A stretch of DNA of 64,000 nucleotides, from assembly GCF_003026285.1 (NCBI RefSeq), contig NZ_PYOD01000003.1:186001-250000 (forward strand), given 5' to 3'. How positions within the stretch are numbered: position 1 is the first letter of the stretch; the number at the start of each line of letters is the position of its first letter. The stretch is from Photobacterium profundum (GTDB lineage Bacteria; Pseudomonadota; Gammaproteobacteria; Enterobacterales; Vibrionaceae). The translations under genes and the position numbers were made by a program. Below the pieces are notes generated by a model that worked only from the letters and a program-made list of their open reading frames with translations, was not told the origin of the DNA and did no database searches. Shown here one piece after another: positions 45,860 to 54,113 of this stretch.

Positions 45860-46516
45860 ATGGCTATTTTAGACAAAATCCAACCAGCAGTTTTAGCGAC
45901 GCGAGTGATTGCTTCCGTTGATCCTGTTTATAAAGAAAAAATGGGCTTGAAGCCTCATCACCACAGTATTGGTATTATCACCGCTGATTGTGACGATGTA
46001 ACGTATTGTGCACTGGATGAAGCGACCAAAGCGGCAAATGTAGATGTGGTTTACGCGCGTTCTTTCTATGCGGGTGCCGCACATTCATCGGGTCCGACAT
46101 CGGGAGAGGTGATCGGTATCTTGGCTGCGGCATGTCCTGCCGACGTGATTGCCGGATTGGATCGAGCCAAAGCATTCATTGAAGATGAAGCGGCATTCCA
46201 ATGTGCAGATGAAAACGGTGACATTGCGTATTTTGCTCATCTTGTATCTTCAACAGGCAGTTATTTGTCTGAAGAAGCTGGTGTCGAACAGGGCGAAGCT
46301 TTGGCTTATGTTATTGCACCGCCATTAGAGGCAATGTTTGCACTTGATGCAGCCTTGAAAGCCGCAGATGTTAAGTTGGTGAACCTGTTCGCACCACCAT
46401 CAGAGACTAACTTTGGTGGTGGGCACTTAACTGGTTCACAGGCCGCTTGTCGTGCCGCGTGTGATGCTTTTGAGGCAGCAGTGCTTGAAGTCGCACGCAA
46501 CCCAATTGCGAACTAG
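45860..46516 (+). CDS. eutL: Shell protein EutL (trimeric BMC-T with gated pore)
   Basis: 218 residues holding two fused BMC domains. Typical EutL blocks: 'KMGLKPHHHSIGIITADCDDVTY', 'SFYAGAAHSSGPTSGEVIGI', 'YLSEEAGVEQGEALAYVIAPPLEA' and 'FAPPSETNFGGGHLTGSQAAC'. EutL trimers have a large pore that can open and close and that may pass ethanolamine or cofactors. It follows eutC by 14 nt. Confidence 0.95.
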   Translation: MAILDKIQPAVLATRVIASVDPVYKEKMGLKPHHHSIGIITADCDDVTYCALDEATKAANVDVVYARSFYAGAAHSSGPTSGEVIGILAAACPADVIAGLDRAKAFIEDEAAFQCADENGDIAYFAHLVSSTGSYLSEEAGVEQGEALAYVIAPPLEAMFALDAALKAADVKLVNLFAPPSETNFGGGHLTGSQAACRAACDAFEAAVLEVARNPIAN

Positions 46517-46530
46517 GTAGGAGTGCAGTT

Positions 46531-47862
46531 GTGAATCCGTTATTACAACAGATTCAGCATGGCGGCGTGATTGGCGCAGGTGGGGCAGGCTTTCCCACCT
46601 ACGTTAAGCTCGACTGCCAGGTCGAATTGGTTTTGGCTAATGGCGCTGAATGTGAGCCGCTGTTGTACAAAGATCAGGTGCTCATGCAGCGTTGGGGCAA
46701 AGAGCTTTGTGGCGGGATGTTGATTGCCATGAAGCAGGTTGGTGCCGCGCGGGGAGTGATTGGTATTAAGAAAAAAAATGCCGACACCATTGCTTGTTTA
46801 CAAGCGCAGTTACCGTCCGGTATTGAATTGCTGCTAATGGAAGATGTTTATCCTGCTGGAGACGAAGTTGAACTGGTTTATCAGGCAACGGGGAAGCGGA
46901 TACCTTCGGGTGGTTTACCCAAAGAAATTGGCGTGATGGTGAACAATATCGAATCGTTCATTAACGTCTTCCATGCGGCGCAGGGAATTCCGGTAACGGA
47001 AACCATGATCACTGTACATGGCGAGGTTCGTCAACCATATACTGCCTGGCTGCCTATTGGCTTGTCCTACCGTGAGGCAATTGAATTAGCTGGTGATATA
47101 ACAAGTCGTGATTTCATTGTGGTCGAAGGTGGACCAATGATGGGCTCAGTGACGGATAATCTTGATAAGCCGATTACAAAAATTTCCAGTGGATTACTGG
47201 TGTTGCCACGTAGTTCGCGGATCGCCACGATAAAAATGCGCAGTGAGCAAAACCTTCGTCGGATCGGCAAGGCTGCCTGTGATCAATGCAGTATGTGTAC
47301 GTCAATGTGTCCGCGTAATTTGTTGGGTTACCCTGTGAAGCCTCACTTGGCTATGCGTTCGCTACAGGTTTCTGGTGCCAATAATCTGAGTTATGCATTG
47401 GCTGCTCAGGCGTGTTGTGAGTGTAACTTATGCACCATGTGGTCATGCCCCGAAGGGTTAGACCCAAGCCGAGTATGCGCGACCACTAAGCGGGCACTGC
47501 GTGATGAGCAGAAATTATTATCACCGGCGCAGTTGCAAGCGAATACCACCGAGGTTCACCCGTTACGAGATTACCGAGGTGTGCCGACAAAGCGTTTGGT
47601 ACGTCGTCTTGAGTTAGCCGATTATGCGCAGACAAAAGCTGAATTTCGTGAGTGTGAACTGAATGTTAATCGCCTTTATATTCCGCTTTCTCAACATATT
47701 GGTCGACCTGCCGTTGCTGTAGTAAAGGTCGGTGATCGGGTTAGCAAAGGACAACTCATAGGCCAGCCTGCACCAGATGCATTGAGCGTTGCTGTGCATG
47801 CTAGCCGTGATGGAATTGTTGTAGAAGTAGGCGAGAGTATCGTTATTGATTGCCAGCACTAA
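46531..47862 (+). CDS. PduS-like cobalamin reductase / RnfC-type flavoprotein with two 4Fe-4S clusters
   Basis: 443 residues from a GTG at 46531 (GGAG 7 nt upstream). The N-terminal flavin- and NADH-binding part ('GVIGAGGAGFPTYVKL', 'ANGAECEPLLYKD', 'PAGDEVELVYQATGK') is followed by an SLBB domain and two ferredoxin-type motifs: Cys250-X2-Cys253-X2-Cys256-X3-Cys260-Pro and Cys295-X2-Cys298-X2-Cys301-X4-Cys306-Pro. A C-terminal barrel-sandwich region follows. PduS reduces cob(III)alamin to support adenosylation and reactivation in propanediol microcompartments. Here it is inserted after eutL, so it probably supplies electrons for EutT/EutA-dependent recycling of B12. It is a RnfC relative, but no other rnf genes are nearby. 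Confidence 0.88.
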   Translation: MNPLLQQIQHGGVIGAGGAGFPTYVKLDCQVELVLANGAECEPLLYKDQVLMQRWGKELCGGMLIAMKQVGAARGVIGIKKKNADTIACLQAQLPSGIELLLMEDVYPAGDEVELVYQATGKRIPSGGLPKEIGVMVNNIESFINVFHAAQGIPVTETMITVHGEVRQPYTAWLPIGLSYREAIELAGDITSRDFIVVEGGPMMGSVTDNLDKPITKISSGLLVLPRSSRIATIKMRSEQNLRRIGKAACDQCSMCTSMCPRNLLGYPVKPHLAMRSLQVSGANNLSYALAAQACCECNLCTMWSCPEGLDPSRVCATTKRALRDEQKLLSPAQLQANTTEVHPLRDYRGVPTKRLVRRLELADYAQTKAEFRECELNVNRLYIPLSQHIGRPAVAVVKVGDRVSKGQLIGQPAPDALSVAVHASRDGIVVEVGESIVIDCQH

Positions 47863-47930
47863 CAGTGCAGATGTGCCATCAAAAATGAATTGAACCCCAA
47901 ACAGCAATAGAACAATAAAAAGAGCAAGTA

Positions 47931-48479
47931 ATGGTAAATGCGATAGGTTGTATTGAGCTAAATTCGATTGCCCGTGGTTATTTGGTGGCTGATGCCATGT
48001 TAAAAGCGGCCAATGTCGAGATTCTATTTAATAGAACGATTTGTCCTGGCAAATTTATGGTCATGGTAGGTGGTGATGTTGCGGCAATTAATGCAGCAGT
48101 AGAAACTGGCCTTCGTGTTGGTGGAGGAGAAGTAGTGGATGATTTGGTGATTGCCAATGTTCATCCCGATGTTTTTCCGGCAATAGCAGGAACACGAGTT
48201 GTCGAGCAGACTTCTGCATTGGGTATTGTTGAAACATTTTCGGTGGCTGCGATTGTAGAAGCTGCCGATGCAGCTGTAAAAGCAGCCAATATTGAATTGC
48301 TGGAAGTGCATATGGCGATGGCAATTGGCGGTAAGGGATTCGTCACAATGACCGGAGATGTTGCAGCAGTACAGGCTGCAGTTGATGCTGCAGTAGAAAG
48401 AATTCGCACTAAGGGTGTACTGGTCGACAAAGTTGTAATTGCGCAACCAAGAAAAGAAATTTTGGAAGGTAAAGTTTAG
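47931..48479 (+). CDS. PduT-like tandem-BMC shell protein lacking the Fe-S cysteine
   Basis: 182 residues made of two BMC domains (about 1-92 and 95-180), with strong similarity to PduT: 'AIGCIELNSIARGYLVADAMLKAANV', 'NRTICPGKFMVMVGGDV', 'ALGIVETFSVAAIVEAADAAVKAANI'. In PduT the pore loop 'GGKC' holds the cysteine that ligates a [4Fe-4S] cluster in the trimer pore. Here the same loop reads 'GGKG', so Gly136 replaces it. The protein can still make a trimeric shell tile but should not bind that cluster. It follows the PduS-like gene by 69 nt. Confidence 0.85.
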   Translation: MVNAIGCIELNSIARGYLVADAMLKAANVEILFNRTICPGKFMVMVGGDVAAINAAVETGLRVGGGEVVDDLVIANVHPDVFPAIAGTRVVEQTSALGIVETFSVAAIVEAADAAVKAANIELLEVHMAMAIGGKGFVTMTGDVAAVQAAVDAAVERIRTKGVLVDKVVIAQPRKEILEGKV

Positions 48480-48707
48480 GATCATTATTGTCAATGTGAT
48501 GGAGTTCGGGGAGTTAAGTACTCGAATTCCGGTGCAATAACAGTAATTAATTTTATTATTGCTTATTAGCGGTAGTTAACAGTTCGCGTTATTGAAATTT
48601 AATTTTAGCCATATGTGGTCGCATAGGGCAGGGCTTGTTCGTCCTAAATTTAGGTGGACCTTCTGAACTTGCGATTATTGATGAATTATCAGGAAGGTAG
48701 AAACATC
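48480..48707 (+). other. 228-bp intergenic segment before eutH
   Basis: The largest internal gap of the eut cluster. A weak hairpin gcaataa...ttattgc (about 48534-48563) is present but followed by few T residues. A separate promoter for eutH may lie here; no site is clear enough to call. Confidence 0.35.
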
Positions 48708-49826
48708 ATGAATGACATTATTTTATATATTATGGTGGGCTTTATGGTGCTCGGTGCGATTGATAAAGTACTGGGTAATCGTTGGGGCTATGGAGAGCAA
48801 TTTGACGAAGGTTTCATGGCTATGGGGGCATTAGCACTCGCAATGGTTGGTGTTGTTAGTTTGGCACCGGTATTGGCTAATTTGTTAAGCCCAATTGTAG
48901 TTCCTATTTATACTGCGCTTGGTGCCGATCCTTCTATGTTTGCAGGTACGTTATTGGCTAACGATATGGGAGCTTATCCTCTGGCACAGAGCATGGCTAA
49001 TACACAAGAAGCAGGGATATTTTCCGGCTTGATTCTTGGTGCAATGATGGGGCCAACGTTGGTATTTACCATTCCAGTTGCGCTGGGAATTATTGAAAAG
49101 GAAGACACTAAATACCTTGCTCGTGGTGTATTGATTGGTCTAACGACGATTCCTGTCGGCTGTCTTGTTGGTGGCTTGGTTGCTGGTTTTGAGTTCACTA
49201 TGATTCTGAGTAACCTTGTTCCGATTGTTATCGTTGCTGCATTGATTGCCGTCGGTCTATGGCTCAAACCAGATGCAATGATTCGCGGTTTCGAAGTGTT
49301 CGGCAAAGGTGTTATTGCGGTAATTACATTAGCACTGGCTGCTATTGTGGTTGAAACGCTAACGGGTGTGGTTCTAATTCCAGGTATGGCACCAATTTCA
49401 GATGGTATTGAAATTGTAGGTGCAATCGCGATTGTACTGGCTGGTGCATTCCCAATGGTGCACTTTATTACCAAGCACTTGAACAAACCTCTGATTAAAA
49501 TGGGAAGTGCGATGGGGATGGGGGAAAAAGCCGCAGCTGGTCTTGTTGCCACAATGGCAAACAATATTGCGATGTTTAACATCTTTAAAGAAATGGATAA
49601 TCGCGGCAAAGTGATAAACGTGGCATTTGCTGTGTGTGGTTCTTTCGTGTTTGGTGACCACCTAGGCTTTACTGCTGCAGTTAACAGCGACATGATTTCA
49701 GCGGTTGTTGCCGGTAAATTGGTCGGTGGATTTAGCGCATTGATTCTAGCGGTATATGTTACTCGCAATATGTCGTTTGACGAGCCAGAAGTGGAAGAAG
49801 AACATACAGAAGCTGCTGCTCACTAA
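48708..49826 (+). CDS. eutH: EutH, ethanolamine transporter
   Basis: 372 residues from the ATG at 48708, which has AGGAAGG 10 nt upstream and matches the enteric start; the upstream ATG at 48654 is rejected. About ten hydrophobic segments. Conserved blocks: 'EQFDEGFMAMGALALAMVG', 'LANDMGAYPLAQSMA', 'LGAMMGPTLVFTIPVALGII' and 'VCGSFVFGDHLGFTAAV'. EutH is needed for ethanolamine uptake when its free-base form is scarce, for example at low pH. It is the last gene of the cluster and ends before a strong terminator. Confidence 0.93.
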   Translation: MNDIILYIMVGFMVLGAIDKVLGNRWGYGEQFDEGFMAMGALALAMVGVVSLAPVLANLLSPIVVPIYTALGADPSMFAGTLLANDMGAYPLAQSMANTQEAGIFSGLILGAMMGPTLVFTIPVALGIIEKEDTKYLARGVLIGLTTIPVGCLVGGLVAGFEFTMILSNLVPIVIVAALIAVGLWLKPDAMIRGFEVFGKGVIAVITLALAAIVVETLTGVVLIPGMAPISDGIEIVGAIAIVLAGAFPMVHFITKHLNKPLIKMGSAMGMGEKAAAGLVATMANNIAMFNIFKEMDNRGKVINVAFAVCGSFVFGDHLGFTAAVNSDMISAVVAGKLVGGFSALILAVYVTRNMSFDEPEVEEEHTEAAAH

Positions 49827-49852
49827 ATGCTTGTTGGCTTTATACTATGATG

Positions 49853-49885
49853 AATAAGCCCGCGGTTGCGGGCTTATTTGTTTTT
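49853..49885. terminator. Strong terminator between eutH and dcuC
   Basis: Perfect 11-bp stem aataagcccgc (49853-49863) / gcgggcttatt (49868-49878), 4-nt loop, then tgttttt. The A-rich left flank allows function for the convergent dcuC too. Confidence 0.9.
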
Positions 49886-49905
49886 CTGTTATGTTGCTAA
49901 TACCC

Positions 49906-51285
49906 TTACGAGTATTTGATAACAGCTAATACTAATACGACAAACATACTGCTCAGCATAGGTACTGATGTACGTTTAATAACGTCTATTGGTGTAATGT
50001 TCGCAATGCCAGATACTGTAATAATAACGCCAGCAACTGGAGATATTGTACGTCCTATACCTGCAGCAAACAGAATAGGGACTAGTGGTAATAATGGGTT
50101 AACCCCAAAATTAGTCGCGATCTGAGGAACAATTGGAATGAACGCCATAACAGGAGCATTACCAGAGCCGGTAATAAATGCTGTTAGAAGAATAAAACCA
50201 GAGAACACGATTACGATGCCACTTGGTCCAAGGTCGAATGATTTAGCCGTATCGATCAGTGCTGTAATAGCGCCAACATTAGTTAAACCCGCCGAGAAAA
50301 ATTCAGCTGCGATCATCAATGTTAATACGCTGGCAAAGATCATCCCCGTACCTTTTAGCCATGCTTCAAAGTTGTCAAAAGCACGTTGAATTGAACGAAA
50401 GCGGATCGCTTCAATAACAATACAAATCGTAATGGTAGACATCATTGCAATTGGAATTGTCATAGTGATAGATTCCATCACCATGCTTGAGAAACCAAAT
50501 AAAAACACAAAAGGCAGTACCGGCAATAATGCATAGAAGCCCGGCACTGTGTCATTTTTGTCATGTTTTTCTTCTAGTGTTTTAAGGTACTTACCGCGAT
50601 CTTGGGCTGGGTCATAGCCTTCTTTCTTATCGCAATAACGTTGCCAAGCAATATTTACAAACGGGATAGTGGCAAGCAATAGTACTTGGAATATAGTTTG
50701 GTGATTAACTACAAAATCCATGATTTCAACGTTAATTGCGTTGGCACCAATAACTGCATTTATTTGCCCCGGACCGTACTCCCATGCCGTTGGAATAACA
50801 ATAGTAGCCACGGCTGTTTTGGCACTAACTCCAGCATTACGAAGTACGGGGTACAATGTGCCCATCAGCAATAACGAGAGTGATGTTGCACCAGTAATGA
50901 ATACATACATAATGGAAACAAAAATGAGCACCAGTGCCAATAATACATAGGGGCTTTTCACTGCCATGACAGGTCGAGATGTTGACTTAACAAGCGCTTG
51001 AGAGGCACCAATGTGATTTAGGTAGGTTGATACACCGGCAATAGATACAAGCGTTAACCCTACCTTACCCAATCGGCTGTTCGTGATTTCAGCAAAACGT
51101 TGCCATAAATCAAAGAACAACGCACCTTGTGTTTTACCGTCAGAAAGAACAGGCGAAATATCATAGAGCTGGGCGAATGCCAATAACAATAAACCAGCTG
51201 TAATAAGTGTTGCTTGTGGATTGAATTTTTTGAGCATTGAATAGGCGACAAGGCCTACGATGGCAAGTGTAAATAAATATTGCAT
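49906..51285 (-). CDS. dcuC: Anaerobic C4-dicarboxylate transporter DcuC
   Basis: 459 residues, 12-14 membrane segments. DcuC-type landmarks: 'YDISPVLSDGKTQGALFFDLWQ', 'GVSTYLNHIGASQALVKSTSRP', 'FITGATSLSLLLMGTLYPVL', 'VIPTAWEYGPGQINAVIGA' and the C-terminal 'AAGIGRTISPVAGVIITVSGI'. It mainly effluxes succinate or exchanges fumarate and succinate during anaerobic growth. It converges with eutH. A loop of charged residues (about 220-250, 'DKKEGYDPAQDRGKYLK') separates the halves. Confidence 0.88.
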   Translation of the reverse strand: MQYLFTLAIVGLVAYSMLKKFNPQATLITAGLLLLAFAQLYDISPVLSDGKTQGALFFDLWQRFAEITNSRLGKVGLTLVSIAGVSTYLNHIGASQALVKSTSRPVMAVKSPYVLLALVLIFVSIMYVFITGATSLSLLLMGTLYPVLRNAGVSAKTAVATIVIPTAWEYGPGQINAVIGANAINVEIMDFVVNHQTIFQVLLLATIPFVNIAWQRYCDKKEGYDPAQDRGKYLKTLEEKHDKNDTVPGFYALLPVLPFVFLFGFSSMVMESITMTIPIAMMSTITICIVIEAIRFRSIQRAFDNFEAWLKGTGMIFASVLTLMIAAEFFSAGLTNVGAITALIDTAKSFDLGPSGIVIVFSGFILLTAFITGSGNAPVMAFIPIVPQIATNFGVNPLLPLVPILFAAGIGRTISPVAGVIITVSGIANITPIDVIKRTSVPMLSSMFVVLVLAVIKYS

Positions 51286-51747
51286 AAATAAAGTTCGATA
51301 GATTAGTAAGTTAAAACATACCGCCTAACTATAAAGTGTTATTTATTGATCTTCGGTTTAAATTCAAAATTAAACACTGCCTATTGGTTTTTATTGTGGC
51401 TTATATCGCTAAAAATGAATTGATAGATAAAATATTTAAACATTGATATTACATTGTGCTACGTATTTCATATCTATATTTGTAACAAAATATGAGCGCA
51501 GGCCGATACTTAATAAACTAGAACCGATAAGGCAGCATTTACTCGTTGAAAGTAATTGCACTTTTGGTTGATAAAAATTCAATAAATTATGATTTAAGTT
51601 CTACTTAACAGCAAGTTAAGACTCTTTATAAGGCTTTGTGTACATGTCGAATCTAGTTTTAGATGTCAAATGCTCAGTGAGACTAGCATACTGCAGTGAA
51701 GCCATTTAGTATCAAGCATGAAATGAAGAAATATTAGATAGGGCAAT
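51286..51747. other. 0.46-kb divergent region between dcuC and ogt
   Basis: AT-rich and without an ORF I can support. A loose FNR-like half-site pattern (TTGATAAAAATTCAA, about 51569-51583) is present but has the wrong spacing to call. Confidence 0.35.
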
Positions 51748-52245
51748 ATGAACAACACACGTACGTATTTTCATTTTTATGATTCACCGTTAGGTAAAAT
51801 TCGCCTATTAGCAACCGATGAAGGCTTAATTTCTTTGACGATACCAAGCCAACGAATTGATGATCACATTGATTCTAATTGGATCTATGGTGCTGATATT
51901 CTCTTAACGTGTTGCCACCAGCTTGATGATTATTTTTCTGGTGAGCTAACAGAATTTACAGTGCCACTCGCAGCTGTGGGTACTATATTTCAGAAACAAG
52001 TGTGGGATGCTTTATGCCGTGTACCTTATGGTGAAACATGCAGTTATAAAGCTATAGCCGATAGTATCGGAAACCCTAAAGCTGTACGAGCGGTCGGTGC
52101 AGCTAATGGTAAAAACCCTATCGCAATAATAGTGCCTTGTCACCGTGTTATTGGTACTAATGGCAAATTAACAGGTTACGCTGGTGGGATAGAGCACAAA
52201 GCCTTCTTGCTTAAATTAGAAGGCATTGTTAGTTGTGATGAATAA
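51748..52245 (+). CDS. ogt: Methylated-DNA--[protein]-cysteine S-methyltransferase
   Basis: 165 residues. The C-terminal domain carries the active-site motif Pro-Cys-His-Arg-Val-Ile ('IIVPCHRVIG', about 130-139); the Cys accepts the alkyl group from O6-methylguanine in a suicide repair reaction. Other landmarks are 'FQKQVWDALCRVPYGETCSYKAIADSIGNPKAVRAVG' (in part) and 'TGYAGGIEHKAFLLKLE'. The length fits Ogt rather than the longer Ada. Monocistronic. Confidence 0.9.
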   Translation: MNNTRTYFHFYDSPLGKIRLLATDEGLISLTIPSQRIDDHIDSNWIYGADILLTCCHQLDDYFSGELTEFTVPLAAVGTIFQKQVWDALCRVPYGETCSYKAIADSIGNPKAVRAVGAANGKNPIAIIVPCHRVIGTNGKLTGYAGGIEHKAFLLKLEGIVSCDE

Positions 52246-52273
52246 GCATCGAGGTATGCAAAGTAAAAAATTT

Positions 52274-52798
52274 TTATTTAGTGCGTTTTTGTTCGCATGC
52301 TAAAAAGTCATCTAAATGAGTGGCGTTGGCATTAAATCTATAACGCTGTTTTGATGCTTCTAATTCAAAGTGTCCTTTGTCTTGTGTGATAAGTTTTTTT
52401 AAGTCATCAAAGGCTTGTCGATCACTGGTGCCTGCTAACAACATAAGCCGTCCATAGGTAAACTGTTCTTTTTGTTTACGCCAATTCACGCTGAACACTT
52501 CGGTGGGCTTTCCTGCGCGATTGTAGTTAATGTTTTCAAACCCTAACGGACGGTTGATGTCTGCTTTCATTGCGACATATCGGTGCTGATAAATATTATC
52601 AGTAACAAGAGAGACCCTTAATCCTTCTTTATACTTACCGTCTGCACCTTTCTCTAGGTGAAAGAAATTCAGTTGGCAGCCATTATTTGTTAGCTTCGTT
52701 GAGCTGGTGGGGAGTACCTCTGCACTCAGTAACCCTGGCGTTAAAAATACACTAATACTGATAAAATATTTAAACTGAGAACGTAAACCCATAAGCAT
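52274..52798 (-). CDS. Secreted protein of unknown function
   Basis: 174 residues. An N-terminal signal peptide is likely (about 1-27, ending near 'GLLSAEV'). The mature part is a mixed alpha/beta protein with two cysteines and no family I recognise. GAGG lies 7 nt upstream of the ATG at 52798. It converges with ogt after a 28-nt gap. The role is unknown. Confidence 0.6.
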   Translation of the reverse strand: MLMGLRSQFKYFISISVFLTPGLLSAEVLPTSSTKLTNNGCQLNFFHLEKGADGKYKEGLRVSLVTDNIYQHRYVAMKADINRPLGFENINYNRAGKPTEVFSVNWRKQKEQFTYGRLMLLAGTSDRQAFDDLKKLITQDKGHFELEASKQRYRFNANATHLDDFLACEQKRTK

Positions 52799-52962
52799 TA
52801 TTCCGCCTCTATAGCTGATGATATTGAAAATGCTGTATAAATGATTTGGGCATTTTCACTCTAAGCATAGACTTAATTATCATAGATATACTTAACGTAT
52901 GCTTATTTCACCGTAACAAATATTGCTTGTTTATGTTCTCAGTGCTTGATCATGAAGTAGAA

Positions 52963-53943
52963 TTATTCTGCATTATAAATTTTGGCTTTTACCATTTTCC
53001 GATACTGGCTTGCGGTGATGCTAAATTGTTGTTGAAAACGCGTAGAAAAGTGATAAGCATCTTTATATCCCACTTGCTCTGCGACATCTTGTACCGACAT
53101 ACCAAAATCACGTAATAAATGTTGTGCGGCTTCCATTCGGATTTTTTGAAGGTATTGATGCGGAGGTTGGCCCACTTGGTCCTTAAATTTTCGATTGAAG
53201 GTTCTTAAAGGTAGCTTGCATTCCTGTGCAACGCGTTGGGCTGTAATCGGTTGTGCAAGGTGTCGCTTCATCCAGTCTTGAGCAAGTGCAATTGATTCAT
53301 CAAATTGCATCTGTCCGCCAATTTGATAGAAGGGTTGTTGACTGGTTTTCGATATTTCATGTCCATAATGCGTTTCGATAGTATCAGCTATTTTTTGACC
53401 ATAGTTTTCTGCAATCAGATATAAAATCATCTCTGATTGGGAGTTGATACTACCGGTACAAAAAAGTCCATTTGCAGCAGTAATCGAAGCTTGGCGGTTA
53501 AGTGTCACTTGTGGATAGCGAGATGCGAATTTTTCATAGAAATACCAATGTGTCGTTGCCACTTGATTATCTAATAGCCCTGTTTCTGCTAACCAAGACA
53601 CACCTGTGCCAGTCGCGACTAACTGTGCGCCATGTTGATATTGTTTTATTAGCCAAGGAATTATCGTGGGAGATTGGCTTATGGAAGAAAAAGGATTACC
53701 CCACATCGGAGGTAAAACCACAATGTCAAAATTGTCTTCATCTTCAAAGGTGATATCTGGCTGTAATCGAATACCTGCAGCTAACTTGGGTGGGCTTAAA
53801 GAAGGTGCAACCAATTTAATCTCAAAAGGGTATGCACGTTGTGTTTTTCTATCTCGTAAGCTGGCAGCACTGCTTAACATTTCAGCTGCTAAAGAAACGC
53901 CAGTTATTAACGCACGGTTATAGAGAACAAATCCGACCTTCAT
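52963..53943 (-). CDS. GlxA-type AraC-family transcriptional regulator
   Basis: 326 residues from the ATG at 53943 (GGAGGG 4-5 nt upstream; an ATG at 53958 overlaps that site). The N-terminal half is a DJ-1/PfpI-like domain ('KVGFVLYNRALITGVSLAAEML', 'FDIVVLPPMWGNPF', 'LVATGTGVSWLAETGLL'). The C-terminal third is a double AraC helix-turn-helix (about 225-320, 'VAQECKLPLRTFNRKFKDQVGQPPHQYLQKIR' in part, 'VAEQVGYKDAYHFSTRFQQ'). Such GlxA-like regulators often respond to amino acids or quaternary amines. The target is not evident; the gene is divergent from the FabY-like synthase. Confidence 0.82.
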   Translation of the reverse strand: MKVGFVLYNRALITGVSLAAEMLSSAASLRDRKTQRAYPFEIKLVAPSLSPPKLAAGIRLQPDITFEDEDNFDIVVLPPMWGNPFSSISQSPTIIPWLIKQYQHGAQLVATGTGVSWLAETGLLDNQVATTHWYFYEKFASRYPQVTLNRQASITAANGLFCTGSINSQSEMILYLIAENYGQKIADTIETHYGHEISKTSQQPFYQIGGQMQFDESIALAQDWMKRHLAQPITAQRVAQECKLPLRTFNRKFKDQVGQPPHQYLQKIRMEAAQHLLRDFGMSVQDVAEQVGYKDAYHFSTRFQQQFSITASQYRKMVKAKIYNAE

Positions 53944-54113
53944 TTTCCCTCCAAGCATTTGTTATACGGTGCTAATTTCACCGTTTTCATACAAAATAGA
54001 TATTAAAATGTCACGGTGGCACTAATGGCAGTGATTTTGGCATAGATGTAGGGTGATTAACCAGCCCAAGTTGATATTATCTTGTTTAAAACAATGTTTG
54101 ATATAGGTTCGAA

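Noticed and set aside
48974..49768. A 264-codon open frame on the minus strand inside eutH
   Set aside because: It is fully antisense to a clearly conserved transporter, has low-complexity Ile/Ala/Pro composition and no ribosome binding site; it arises from the codon bias of a membrane protein gene.
51569..51583. FNR site upstream of dcuC
   Set aside because: TTGATAAAAATTCAA has one extra base between half-sites and its position relative to a promoter is unknown.
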